From NCBI RefSeq assembly GCF_001904655.1, contig NZ_MRCC01000015.1, positions 1 to 64,000 of the forward strand: a stretch of 64,000 nucleotides of DNA. Reading direction: 5' to 3'. Made by a program: the position numbers and the translations under genes. The DNA comes from Chroogloeocystis siderophila 5.2 s.c.1. Lineage in GTDB: Bacteria > Cyanobacteriota > Cyanobacteriia > Cyanobacteriales > Chroococcidiopsidaceae. This document shows positions 19,236 through 27,525 of the stretch, in pieces (position 1 is the stretch's first letter; every line of letters starts with the position of its first letter). A model generated the notes under the pieces. The model was not told the origin of the DNA and did no database searches. It saw only the letters and a program-made list of their open reading frames with translations.

Positions 19236-20066
19236 ATGAATTCTGACACGATCGATACACCAAATTCTAGAAATAGTAGTACGACGCAAGAAGCAATCTT
19301 ACGTACTGAAAACGTTTCTGTTACTTACGGTTCTTTCCAAGCTTTACGCGGTGTGAGCTTAGACATTCCTAAAAATCAAGTTGTTGCTTTTATCGGACCT
19401 TCTGGCTGTGGTAAAAGTACGCTATTGCGATGCTTCAACCGTCTTAATGATTTGATTCCTGGAACAAAAGTTGGTGGGAAAGTTACCTATCAAGGCGTTG
19501 ACATCTATGGCGATAAAGTAGATCCAGTACAGGTACGCCGCAGAATTGGGATGGTGTTTCAAAAACCAAATCCTTTCCCGAAATCGATCTACGACAACAT
19601 CGCTTTTGGTGCAAAAATCAACGGCTACAAAAAAAGCGAAATGGATGAGATTGTCGAGCGATCGCTCCGCCAAGCCGCATTATGGGATGAAGTTAAAGAC
19701 AAACTCAAAGAAAGTGGTTTATCCTTATCTGGTGGTCAACAACAGCGTCTGTGTATCGCGCGGACAGTTGCGATCGAACCTGATGTCGTTTTGATGGATG
19801 AACCCGCTTCTGCACTTGACCCGATATCTACTCGAAAAATAGAAGAACTTATTCAAGAACTGAAAGAAAATTACACAATTGTGATTGTGACGCACAACAT
19901 GCAGCAGGCGACACGGGTAGCTGATTTTACTGCATTTTTCAACGCTGAAGCAGAAGAAGGTGGAAAACGCTTTGGCTATTTAGTTGAGTACGATAGAACA
20001 GAAGCAATTTTCAATAACCCGCGAGAAGAATACACGCGACAGTACGTCAGCGGCAAATTCGGTTAA
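19236..20066 (+). CDS. pstB: Phosphate ABC transporter ATP-binding protein PstB
   Basis: The 276-residue cytoplasmic ATPase powers the Pst transporter. It shows the Walker A motif [12 protein letters not shown] near residue 53, Q-loop [13 protein letters not shown], signature [16 protein letters not shown], Walker [13 protein letters not shown] and the H-loop VTHNMQQA. The signature sequence FQKPNPFP is typical of PstB rather than other importers. It is the last gene of the operon and is followed by a rho-independent terminator. No phoU is present after it, unlike many bacterial pst operons. Confidence 0.97.
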   Translation: MNSDTIDTPNSRNSSTTQEAILRTENVSVTYGSFQALRGVSLDIPKNQVVAFIGPSGCGKSTLLRCFNRLNDLIPGTKVGGKVTYQGVDIYGDKVDPVQVRRRIGMVFQKPNPFPKSIYDNIAFGAKINGYKKSEMDEIVERSLRQAALWDEVKDKLKESGLSLSGGQQQRLCIARTVAIEPDVVLMDEPASALDPISTRKIEELIQELKENYTIVIVTHNMQQATRVADFTAFFNAEAEEGGKRFGYLVEYDRTEAIFNNPREEYTRQYVSGKFG

Positions 20067-20088
20067 AATTGCCATAAATAGCTGTAAC

Positions 20089-20126
20089 ACCTTGTCCATC
20101 TTTATCAGTTGTGGCAAGGTTTTTTA
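20089..20126 (+). terminator. Rho-independent terminator of pstSCAB
   Basis: ACCTTG-T-CCA (20089-20098) pairs with TGG-CAAGGT (20112-20120) with one bulged T and a 13-nt loop, directly followed by six T residues. It lies 22 bp after the pstB stop codon. Confidence 0.8.
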
Positions 20127-20154
20127 TAAGCTTGCTTGGCTTGTCAAAGTCAGT

Positions 20155-20181
20155 TTGACACAAAAGAACTTAGTGCATAAT
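20155..20181 (+). promoter_or_regulatory. Candidate sigma70-type promoter for bioY
   Basis: TTGACA at 20155-20160 is a perfect -35 match; CATAAT at 20176-20181 matches five of six -10 positions at 15-bp spacing (slightly short). It is about 205 bp upstream of bioY, with a repeat copy in between. I see no biotin-operator-like inverted repeat. Confidence 0.35.
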
Positions 20182-20210
20182 ACTGTAGCTATGCCGAAGA
20201 AGCATTAGAT

Positions 20211-20256
20211 GAGTTCACGCAAGTGGACTTAGTTTTTGCGCCGCGACTGAAGTCGC
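20211..20256. repeat. Modular interspersed palindromic repeat (copy 3)
   Basis: GAGTTCACGCAAGTGGACTT (20211-20230) is a decayed version of the GTCCACGCAGGTGGAC module, followed by GCGACTGAAGTCGC (20243-20256), the same palindrome found in inverted form at 59743-59758. It lies in the 321-bp spacer between pstB and bioY. Confidence 0.7.
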
Positions 20257-20387
20257 CAGGCTAGAACCATTAAGTAATTCCCTAACAAAAATTTGTTGGC
20301 CACAGTACCATAAGACTTCTAAGGTAGTAGTAGATAATGAGATGATGAATCAAGCCGATTGGTACTCTTACTACGATCCTTACGAAT

Positions 20388-20981
20388 GTGAAGAAAATAG
20401 TGGCTGTTCCCCGTCAAATACTATGGTCTTTAGTTGGTTTACTCCTCACCATTGGTGGCACTTTTATCGAAGCACATTTTACGAACGCCCCTTGGAGTTG
20501 GAACCAGTACGGCATTCAGGCGACTCCTTTAGGAGTAACATATCAAATTGGAGCAGTGCTGCTTGTAGGTTGCTTAGGAGGTAAAACAGCAGGCGCACTT
20601 TCTCAAATTGCTTATATCGTGCTTGGCTTAACTTGGCTACCTGTATTTTATCAAGGTGGCGGACTTAACTATCTCAACCAACCTAACTTCGGCTACATAC
20701 TAGGCTTTGTTCCAGGAGCGTGGATATGTGGTTTTCTTGCCTTTAAAACTTCAAACAAACTAGAGTCACTTGCTTTTAGTTGTTTGTGTGGTCTACTAGC
20801 GATTCATTCAACTGGGGTAGGGTATCTTATTTTAAAGTATATTATTGGTGCGGGGTTTACACAGTTAACGCTTTTAGAAGCAGTATTGAGATATTCTGTT
20901 TATTCGCTACCAGGACATCTAATTATTACTTGTGCAGTAGCAGTTTTATCTTACTGTTTACGATTCGTTATGTTGTACTAG
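20388..20981 (+). CDS. bioY: Biotin transporter BioY
   Basis: The 197-residue membrane protein matches BioY, the substrate-binding S component of energy-coupling-factor biotin importers. About six hydrophobic segments are present, with the family sequences ATPLGVTYQIGAVLLVGCLGG, QIAYIVLGLTWLPVF, and PNFGYILGFVPGAWICGFLA. The start is uncertain: GTG at 20388 gives an N-terminus KKIVAVPRQ, and a GTG at 20400 is preceded by GAAGAAAATA, which resembles a ribosome-binding site. No EcfA or EcfT genes are nearby, so it may use a shared ECF module or act alone. lspA follows. Confidence 0.88.
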   Translation: MKKIVAVPRQILWSLVGLLLTIGGTFIEAHFTNAPWSWNQYGIQATPLGVTYQIGAVLLVGCLGGKTAGALSQIAYIVLGLTWLPVFYQGGGLNYLNQPNFGYILGFVPGAWICGFLAFKTSNKLESLAFSCLCGLLAIHSTGVGYLILKYIIGAGFTQLTLLEAVLRYSVYSLPGHLIITCAVAVLSYCLRFVMLY

Positions 20982-21002
20982 CTTCAAGTAGATTACTCTA
21001 TC

Positions 21003-21028
21003 GAGATTTTAGATGCATCTAAAATCTC
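21003..21028. other. Perfect 26-bp palindrome between bioY and lspA
   Basis: GAGATTTTAGATG and CATCTAAAATCTC form an uninterrupted inverted repeat, 21 bp after bioY and 17 bp before lspA. As RNA it would fold with a 4-nt loop; the sequence AGCTTTTG follows. It may be a leaky terminator or an attenuating hairpin. Confidence 0.65.
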
Positions 21029-21045
21029 AGCTTTTGTAAATTCTC

Positions 21046-21522
21046 ATGCGTGTAAAAAATCGTCTTTTCTGGATCGTTGCTGTTATTAGTTTAGTTATTG
21101 ACCAATTAACTAAATTTTGGATTGTACAGAACTTTTATTTATCAGAAACCCAACCTCTCATCGAGGGAGTATTTCATCTTACGTATGTCACTAACACTGG
21201 TGCAGCGTTTAGCTTATTTAGTGGCAAAGTTGAGTGGTTGCGCTGGCTGTCTTTAGCTGTGAGTTTAGGATTAATGGTATTAGCTTGGTTTGGGGGAGTC
21301 ATGCGGACTTTTGAACAACTAGGTTATGGGTTAATTTTAGGCGGCGCGCTAGGAAATGGAATTGACCGCTTTGTCGCAGGAAGCGTTGTTGATTTTCTGG
21401 ATTTTCGCCTGATTCAGTTTCCCATCTTTAATTTTGCCGATGTATCGATTAATATCGGTATTATCTGCTTACTCATTGCCACATTTGCACAGCCAAAAGA
21501 TACTCCTCGTAGAAATAGATGA
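21046..21522 (+). CDS. lspA: Signal peptidase II (prolipoprotein signal peptidase)
   Basis: This 158-residue membrane aspartic protease removes signal peptides from prolipoproteins at the lipobox cysteine. Four membrane segments are visible. The family motifs VISLVIDQLTKFW, VTNTGAAFSLF, GALGNGIDRF, VVDFLDFRL and FNFADVSINIG are intact, including both catalytic aspartates (in GNGIDR and NFADVS). PstS, encoded nearby, is a predicted substrate type. The start is ATG. It is 64 bp downstream of bioY, with a strong hairpin between, and is followed by a terminator-like hairpin. Confidence 0.96.
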   Translation: MRVKNRLFWIVAVISLVIDQLTKFWIVQNFYLSETQPLIEGVFHLTYVTNTGAAFSLFSGKVEWLRWLSLAVSLGLMVLAWFGGVMRTFEQLGYGLILGGALGNGIDRFVAGSVVDFLDFRLIQFPIFNFADVSINIGIICLLIATFAQPKDTPRRNR

Positions 21523-21524
21523 AA

Positions 21525-21555
21525 ACAAGGGGATCTTAAACGTAGATCCCCTTGT
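21525..21555 (+). terminator. Terminator-like hairpin after lspA
   Basis: ACAAGGGGATC (21525-21535) and GATCCCCTTGT (21545-21555) form a perfect 11-bp stem with a 9-nt loop, starting 3 bp after the lspA stop. The following AGTTAATATTT is U-rich only loosely. Confidence 0.7.
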
Positions 21556-21603
21556 AGTTAATATTTATCAGCTAGAACCTTAACTATGCCTTAGTGTTGA
21601 TTG

Positions 21604-22188
21604 TTAAGGTGTAGTACCATCCATGCCGGGTCCAGGTGCGGTTGTTCCACCTGGTAGAGGCTCAGGAGGACGAGACTCAATTCGGTCATCAATAGGCGCA
21701 TCAGGACTTGTGGGTGCTACTGCACCGTCAGGAGTTGTGGTGCTATCTGTGCCAGGTACTGGTGTTGTTGCATCTGGAGCATTAATTGGGCTTTCAGGTG
21801 CTACTCGTGTGCCACCACCTGTAGGAGATTCTGGAGGCAATGTTGTACCGTCAGTTGGTCCTGCTGGCGGAGTCATGGTATCTGGAGTCATCGTACCATC
21901 AGGTCCTGGTAGCGGTGTTACTGGTGGTGCAGTTGGATCGAGTGGAGTTGTACCTCCTGGGGTTACAGGCGTCGTTGCATCAGGGGTTGTACCTGTGGGT
22001 GCTGGTCCTGTTAGCGGTGTACCACCTTCGCAACGTGAGTTGAGTGGAAAACGCTCGCACAGAATTTCTAAACCTTGTGGCGAAAGCTCAATCTCTGGAG
22101 TTTGAGTTGTTGCTTCTTGAGCTACAGCATTGCTAGATAATGCCAGAGTCAGAGCAGTACCAAATAAACCTATGTATCTTATTTTCAC
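21604..22188 (-). CDS. Secreted Pro/Thr/Gly-rich low-complexity protein
   Basis: The product is about 194 residues. A signal peptide (KIRYIGLFGTALTLALSSNAV, then AQE) is followed by a short conserved-looking block with two cysteines, LSPQGLEILCERFPLNSRCE, and then about 140 residues of Pro, Thr, Gly and Asp repeats built on PDATTP, GGTTP and PTGGGT-like units. The block with ERFPLNSRC reminds me of short cyanobacterial exported proteins, but I do not recognise a named family. GTG at 22188 was chosen because it begins the signal peptide and has GAGG about 10 bp upstream; GTG at 22206 is the alternative. It is probably an extended cell-wall or extracellular protein. Confidence 0.7.
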   Translation of the reverse strand: MKIRYIGLFGTALTLALSSNAVAQEATTQTPEIELSPQGLEILCERFPLNSRCEGGTPLTGPAPTGTTPDATTPVTPGGTTPLDPTAPPVTPLPGPDGTMTPDTMTPPAGPTDGTTLPPESPTGGGTRVAPESPINAPDATTPVPGTDSTTTPDGAVAPTSPDAPIDDRIESRPPEPLPGGTTAPGPGMDGTTP

Positions 22189-22206
22189 ACCACTTAACCT
22201 CAACAC

Positions 22207-22678
22207 ATTTTTTGGATCATTAAAACAGAGGAAAATACATCAAAAATCTACCCTAATGAGGATATATATGAGATCTTTGTATGCATAAGAAGGCTCCACA
22301 TAAGGAGAGACATTGTCACAAGATAGTTTCAGGAAACCGATAACATTGTTTTATCGTCTTAATAAGTTTAAAGAATATATTAGCGATCGCGCTAATCAAT
22401 CAATAACTTTAAAGCAAAACACGAATGTGTTAAAGACAGCTTGTAGCGAATCGTTTTGCTCAGTAACTATTGTGAGCTTGTGAGTAAAATATTTTCAGTA
22501 CATCAACATCGAGCTTCAAAAAATCTCCTCGGATGAAAGAAGCCGCTTTGGGCGCTGAGCTATGAGCGATCGCATCTCAATTACTGGAAGGTAAAAGACT
22601 AAATCATTTGCTGAGAAACTTCCTCATTTTTGCAATGAGTCAAAACTTTTACTGACAACTTGGTAATGCAAATAGAAA
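22207..22678. other. Non-coding spacer, divergent
   Basis: This 472-bp region separates the leftward Pro-rich protein gene from the rightward PBP gene and must contain both promoters. It includes a HIP1 site (near 22385) and no convincing coding frame, strong hairpin, or copy of the interspersed repeats. I see nothing else in it. Confidence 0.4.
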
Positions 22679-24943
22679 ATGAATCAACCCCAACCACCGC
22701 GCAAACCACAAACCGTTTTCGGACAGGTAACTCAAGCAGTAAAAACGATTCAAGCCAAAGTAGATTTTTCCAAACTAGCCCTCAAACCAAATGCTAGAGT
22801 GCCTGAGCTTTGGTTACAGGATGCAGGGGCTGATAAAGCTGAAGTTTATCCATTGCTTGGTGATCGCTATCTTCTCGGTCGCAGTTCGCGCTCTTGTGAT
22901 ATTGTCGTCCGCAATCCGGTTGTCAGCCAGATTCATCTATCGATTTCCCGCGATCCGAAGCGGCGATCGCCTTTTGTGATCAAAGACGAAAACTCGACGA
23001 ATGGTATCTATCGCGGTAAACGACGCATTTCATCGCTAGCACTGCGTCACGGAGATATGATTACACTGGGTCCGCCAGAACTCGCGGCGGCGGTGAGGCT
23101 ACAATACGTCGATCCGCCACCTTGGTATGTTCAGGCAATTAATTGGTGCGCGTATGGTATTGGTGGCGTGACGCTGCTTTTGGCGCTGGGAATTGGAATT
23201 GAATGGACAAAGTTTTCTGTTGTGCCTTTACCAGGTGCGACACAAGCGCCCGTTGTTGTTTATGCGCGTGATGGAGAAACGCCCTTACGTCCACCGCGAA
23301 CAACTTCCCATGTTGATTTACCACGCCTATCAGACTTTTCACCTTATTTACCCGATGCGGTTCTTGCTTCCGAAGATAGTCGCTTTAATTGGCATTTTGG
23401 CGTCGATCCGATTGGAATTCTGCGCGCCATTGTCGTGAATGTGCGCGATCGCGAGTTTCAACAAGGTGCAAGTACTGTGACGCAACAAGTTGCGCGAAGC
23501 TTGTTTCGCGATTATGTCGGATCCGAAGATTCTTTAGGACGCAAACTGCGCGAAGCGATCGTCGCGCTGAAGCTGGAAACGTTTTATAGTAAAGACTTTT
23601 TACTACGAACTTACTTAAACCGAATTTATCTAGGTGGAGACACCTTAGGTTTTGAGGATGCTGCACGATACTACTTTGACAAAGCGGCGAAAGATTTAAC
23701 TTTAACCGAAGCCGCAACTTTAGTCGGAATTTTGCCCGCCCCGAACAGCTTCAACTTTTGTGGTGATGCGCAAAGTCATCAAAGTATTATCGATTACCGC
23801 AATCGTGTACTAACTCGAATGCTCGCGCAGGGTAGAATTAGTGCGGAAGAAGCAAATCGCGCGCGGCGATCGCCTGTAGATGTCAGCCGTCGCGTGTGTG
23901 AAGAACAAGCCAACACAATCGCGCCCTACTTTTATAGTTACGTCTTTCAGGAACTCAGGCAAATCTTGGGCGAGCAACTTGCACGCGAAGGTAATTTTAT
24001 TATTGAAACGCAGCTAGACCCCAAAATGCAAGCCCAAGCAGAAACTGCACTACGCGACGCGGTAAGTAACAGTGGCGGAGCGTATCGTTTTTCGCAAGGC
24101 GCAATCGTCACGCTTGATGCTAATACAGGTGCAGTATTAGCACTTGTCGGCGGGACTGACTACAAAACAAGTCAATTTAACCGTGCTACGCAAGCACAAA
24201 GACAGCCAGGTTCAACGTTCAAGTTATTTGCTTATACCGCCGCCGTTGAGCAGGGAATTTCCCCTTACAAAGCTTATTCGTGTGCGCCTGTTTCTTGGAG
24301 AGGTCAGAGGTATCGTGGATGCGAACGCTCTAGTGGTAGTATTGATATGTATGCTGGGCTAGCACTGTCTGAAAACTCGGTTGCTTTACGTGTCGCTCAA
24401 GATGTGGGATTAGATCGGGTAGTGCGGATGGCAAGGCGGCTAGGTGTAAAATCGCCGCTCAATCCTGTACCTGGTTTGGTCTTAGGACAAAGCGAAACGA
24501 ATGTTCTCGAAATGACAGGCGCGTTTGCTGCTATTGCTAACAGTGGCGTATGGAATCGTCCGCACTTGATCAGTCGCATTTTAGACAGCAGCGATTGTAG
24601 CGATCGCCAAAACTTAAAAACTTGCCGTGAGATTTATTCTTTTGAGCAGAGTAATGATGCGAATATTCAGGCAATCCCCCCTAATGTAGCTGAGACAATG
24701 ACTTCGATGTTACGCAGTGTTGTCCAGCGTGGGACAGGAAGAAGCGCCGCATTAGGTTTAGGTGTTGCCGGAAAAACTGGTACAACCGATGATAATCGCG
24801 ATTTGTGGTTTATTGGTTTTATTCCTGATCGCCAACTTGTAACCGGCGTCTGGTTAGGGAACGACAATAGTTCTCCCACAGCAGGTAGCAGCGCGATCGC
24901 GGCACAATTATGGGGTAACTATATGCGTCAAGTTGTCCAGTAA
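22679..24943 (+). CDS. FHA domain-containing class A penicillin-binding protein
   Basis: The 754-residue protein is a bifunctional peptidoglycan synthase with an unusual cytoplasmic N-terminal FHA domain (about 60-130: YLLGRSSRSCDI, VSQIHLSI, ENSTNGIY). A single membrane anchor follows near 155-175. The glycosyltransferase (GT51) domain has the catalytic Glu in LASEDSRF (E232) and the motif GASTVTQQVAR. The transpeptidase domain has SxxK as STFK (512-515), SxN as SEN (564-566) and KTGT (699-702), so both activities look intact. FHA domains bind phosphothreonine peptides, so assembly may be controlled by Ser/Thr kinases. The start is ATG. A second class A PBP without FHA is encoded at 50704. 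Confidence 0.94.
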   Translation: MNQPQPPRKPQTVFGQVTQAVKTIQAKVDFSKLALKPNARVPELWLQDAGADKAEVYPLLGDRYLLGRSSRSCDIVVRNPVVSQIHLSISRDPKRRSPFVIKDENSTNGIYRGKRRISSLALRHGDMITLGPPELAAAVRLQYVDPPPWYVQAINWCAYGIGGVTLLLALGIGIEWTKFSVVPLPGATQAPVVVYARDGETPLRPPRTTSHVDLPRLSDFSPYLPDAVLASEDSRFNWHFGVDPIGILRAIVVNVRDREFQQGASTVTQQVARSLFRDYVGSEDSLGRKLREAIVALKLETFYSKDFLLRTYLNRIYLGGDTLGFEDAARYYFDKAAKDLTLTEAATLVGILPAPNSFNFCGDAQSHQSIIDYRNRVLTRMLAQGRISAEEANRARRSPVDVSRRVCEEQANTIAPYFYSYVFQELRQILGEQLAREGNFIIETQLDPKMQAQAETALRDAVSNSGGAYRFSQGAIVTLDANTGAVLALVGGTDYKTSQFNRATQAQRQPGSTFKLFAYTAAVEQGISPYKAYSCAPVSWRGQRYRGCERSSGSIDMYAGLALSENSVALRVAQDVGLDRVVRMARRLGVKSPLNPVPGLVLGQSETNVLEMTGAFAAIANSGVWNRPHLISRILDSSDCSDRQNLKTCREIYSFEQSNDANIQAIPPNVAETMTSMLRSVVQRGTGRSAALGLGVAGKTGTTDDNRDLWFIGFIPDRQLVTGVWLGNDNSSPTAGSSAIAAQLWGNYMRQVVQ

Positions 24944-24946
24944 CTG

Positions 24947-25897
24947 CTAACTTTGCCAGGGAGACACCTGCAACACCCCGTCACGACCGAATACTACGCG
25001 AAACTGCGCGAGTGCTTCTTGTGCTGTTTCTGGAGTGGCGACAGGATAAACAAGTAAATTCGGTAACGGAGTTTGCGCGATCGCATCATTGGCGATCGCA
25101 TTCGTCGATCGATATCCGACAATTGCACCGTTGGCTGTAGCACTCACGCGGTAGATTAAATCGTGATTGACCGTGCGAGTCTTCCAAACGCGATTGATGC
25201 GGTTGTAGAGTTTTTGTTGCAGCCAGGCGATTTGTTCGGTGTCAGTAATTGCTGCGGCTAAATTACTGCTACGCGATCGCGATTGTGGTTGTGGTTCTTC
25301 GGGACGACGAACTTCGGGAATGGGGACGAAAAAGAACGCGATCGCCGCTAATGCTAAACTCGACACTCCAACTGCGGCTGGTACGGCTTGTTTTGTTAAC
25401 TGTGGCGTGTGTCCCGCATAGCGTTTAGAGACAGGAGCTAGCTGTAACGACATTGTGGGTAACGTTTGGCTATCCGCAAAGAATTGATCGACGGCTTCTA
25501 CCAAATCAAACAGTTGCACCGTGGTTAAATCGATCGTCACGGGGGTATTCGTCGCTTCTGAGTTAGGATTTGAGGCGCTTGAATAGACAGTTAACCGATG
25601 ACGATTAGGATCAATTTGCTGCAATTGCACTAAACCTGACTCGTTTCGATGCGCTTCAGGATGAGGAACTTTGCTCAAAAATTCTTGAGCATAACCACTC
25701 ACCGCCGTTACTAAACTCTCAAAAAATTCTCGTCCTCCCGTCAAAGGTTGTTTAGCTCCTGCTAAGTGACATTCTGCATTCACCAATATCGAAAGCACGG
25801 GTCTAACACTTGGAGACTGCTCGTTTATAGGCTCGCTTAAACCCTCTACAAAGAGAGTACAATTAGGCAAACTGTACTTGCGTTGAATTGTCTTCAT
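24947..25897 (-). CDS. DUF4335 domain-containing protein
   Basis: This 316-residue protein fits the cyanobacterial DUF4335 family; its function is unknown. The N-terminal half (KTIQRKYSLPNCTLFVEGL, then VTIDLTTVQLFDLVEAVDQF) resembles a conserved soluble domain. A hydrophobic segment lies near 172-190 (PAAVGVSSLALAAIAFFFVP), followed by an Arg/Pro-rich linker and a C-terminal domain ending LRVVFGRDG-like. It overlaps the upstream DUF3038 gene by 4 bp (ATGA), indicating translational coupling, and converges with the PBP gene 3 bp away. Confidence 0.82.
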   Translation of the reverse strand: MKTIQRKYSLPNCTLFVEGLSEPINEQSPSVRPVLSILVNAECHLAGAKQPLTGGREFFESLVTAVSGYAQEFLSKVPHPEAHRNESGLVQLQQIDPNRHRLTVYSSASNPNSEATNTPVTIDLTTVQLFDLVEAVDQFFADSQTLPTMSLQLAPVSKRYAGHTPQLTKQAVPAAVGVSSLALAAIAFFFVPIPEVRRPEEPQPQSRSRSSNLAAAITDTEQIAWLQQKLYNRINRVWKTRTVNHDLIYRVSATANGAIVGYRSTNAIANDAIAQTPLPNLLVYPVATPETAQEALAQFRVVFGRDGVLQVSPWQS

Positions 25898-26520
25898 TCT
25901 ACTTCCCCGTCAAACAAACTCATCCACAACCTCTGAGTTCCGGCAGTCCCAGTACAAAATAGTAATTGTCCTAATAAACTGAGTGCGAGTTCGTTTAACT
26001 TATCATCAGAATTGTAAGCTAAGACTCCTGAACGGCGCGGGTTCATGCGGCTACGGAAATGCGCGCGAAAACGCTCTAGGTAATTCGCTAAACGTAAGTT
26101 CTGCTCTAGAGGAATTTGCTTATCTCTCATCTGTTGATAAGCTAACAACAATTGGCGCAGTAAAACTGTCAAGCGTCTTGCTATATGACACGCGATGACA
26201 ACGAGCGCTTTTGCCTCAACAATACTTAACAAACGGCGCGTATGCCCTCTACGTAATGGATTTGTACTGCGTAGCCGCCACAAATTCACCCGATTTTTGA
26301 TAATGTCTTGAAGTTCTAGTTCTCGTGCTACATCCAGAAGAGCTTCAGAACCACCTATTTCTAAAGCTTCGATTGCTAGTAGAATCAAGTCAATTTGCAA
26401 ACAGGTGCGGCGGGGACACCCTTTTTCTTCAATAGGTGGATAAGGTAAATAATCTAAAATCAAAGGATTGGACTGGACAGCAGCCGCATCTATTGGTACT
26501 ACACTTACAGAAGCATTCAT
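25894..26520 (-). CDS. DUF3038 domain-containing protein
   Basis: The 208-residue product is an all-helical soluble protein of the cyanobacterial DUF3038 family, function unknown. Recognisable family text includes LPYPPIEEKGCPRRTCLQID, LLAIEALEIGGSEALL and RVNLWRLRSTNPLRR. The ATG at 26520 starts NASVSVVPID and was preferred over a 53-residue upstream extension, which is Ser/Arg-rich and does not resemble the family. The gene's stop overlaps the start of the DUF4335 gene by 4 bp, and the two families are generally found paired, which suggests they act together. Confidence 0.82.
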   Translation of the reverse strand: MNASVSVVPIDAAAVQSNPLILDYLPYPPIEEKGCPRRTCLQIDLILLAIEALEIGGSEALLDVARELELQDIIKNRVNLWRLRSTNPLRRGHTRRLLSIVEAKALVVIACHIARRLTVLLRQLLLAYQQMRDKQIPLEQNLRLANYLERFRAHFRSRMNPRRSGVLAYNSDDKLNELALSLLGQLLFCTGTAGTQRLWMSLFDGEVE

Positions 26521-26953
26521 GTTATCAAACGATCTCGGGTGAAGAGGAATTTTGCCATACAAACTTCCACTAGATTGCCAAATTACACGACAAAACGTCC
26601 ACTTTTGGCATGGAAGCAAGATTCCCCTACTGGTTGAACTGACGGATCTTGAGTCAATTAGATCCCAGCTTCGCAGCAATTAAGCAAGAGGCCGAGGATA
26701 CATCTACTATAGTTCGCGAGTTCGAGCTAGATTCAGCGATTTTATGGTTGAGAATTATTTACTAACTTACAAATGTCAGCAACAATTCAGATTTATCTAG
26801 ATTTCTAGTGTACGATTTTTCAGGCATCATTGAGGAATCGGGAACTAGGGAGCAGAAGCAAGAACCTGATAACCTTGTCTAACTCAACAAGACATTAATT
26901 TTTGTTGAAAATATTATGCTACTTTACACTAATTTACTCTTGGCAACACGCTT
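26521..26953. other. Non-coding spacer, divergent
   Basis: This 433-bp region lies between the DUF3038 gene (leftward) and apt (rightward), and should hold both promoters. I see no RNA gene, interspersed repeat or strong hairpin in it. Confidence 0.4.
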
Positions 26954-27475
26954 ATGGATCTCAAGTCCTTAATTCGTGATATTCCCGATTTTCCTAAACC
27001 TGGAATTTTATTTCGAGACATCACGACGCTTCTGCGCGATGCAGATGGTTTACGCTACACGATTGATTCCCTAACCGATAAATTTCAGGTAGCGAATCTG
27101 AAAGCAGATTATGTCGTCGGGATGGAATCGCGGGGCTTTATTATTGGCGCGCCTTTAGCTTATAAATTAGGGGCTGGTTTTATTCCAGTCCGCAAACCAG
27201 GAAAATTACCGTCGTCGGTTCATGCTGTCGAGTATCAACTGGAATATGGAATGGATCGGTTGGAGGTGCATCAAGACGCTTTACAGCCAGGTAGCCCAGT
27301 GTTAATCGTTGACGATCTGCTGGCGACAGGGGGAACCGCAAGCGCAACTGCCAAATTAGTACAACAGATCGGCTGCAAGTTAATTGGCTTTGGGTTTATT
27401 ATCGAGCTACGGGATTTACAAGGACGACAACAGTTGCCTGATGGTGTACCTGTCATCTCGCTGGTTGAATATTGA
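26954..27475 (+). CDS. apt: Adenine phosphoribosyltransferase
   Basis: Apt salvages adenine by coupling it to PRPP to give AMP, in the cytoplasm. The 173-residue protein has the family N-terminus [20 protein letters not shown], the [16 protein letters not shown] segment and the PRPP-binding motif [17 protein letters not shown] near residue 115. The length is normal. The start is ATG. The neighbouring permease starts 50 bp downstream on the same strand. Confidence 0.96.
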   Translation: MDLKSLIRDIPDFPKPGILFRDITTLLRDADGLRYTIDSLTDKFQVANLKADYVVGMESRGFIIGAPLAYKLGAGFIPVRKPGKLPSSVHAVEYQLEYGMDRLEVHQDALQPGSPVLIVDDLLATGGTASATAKLVQQIGCKLIGFGFIIELRDLQGRQQLPDGVPVISLVEY

Positions 27476-27525
27476 TGGTAACGAGATTGTCTTGACTTGA
27501 CTCTGGCTACGAGCGAACTGCGATT

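Noticed and set aside
20130-20387. Biotin-responsive operator or riboswitch before bioY
   Set aside because: No inverted repeat resembling a BirA operator and no known biotin riboswitch; only a promoter candidate was kept.
21623-22105. A long plus-strand frame opposite the Pro/Thr-rich gene encoding a Gly/Val/Ser-rich sequence
   Set aside because: It mirrors the repetitive gene on the other strand, has no ribosome-binding site or family features, and the opposite frame has a signal peptide.
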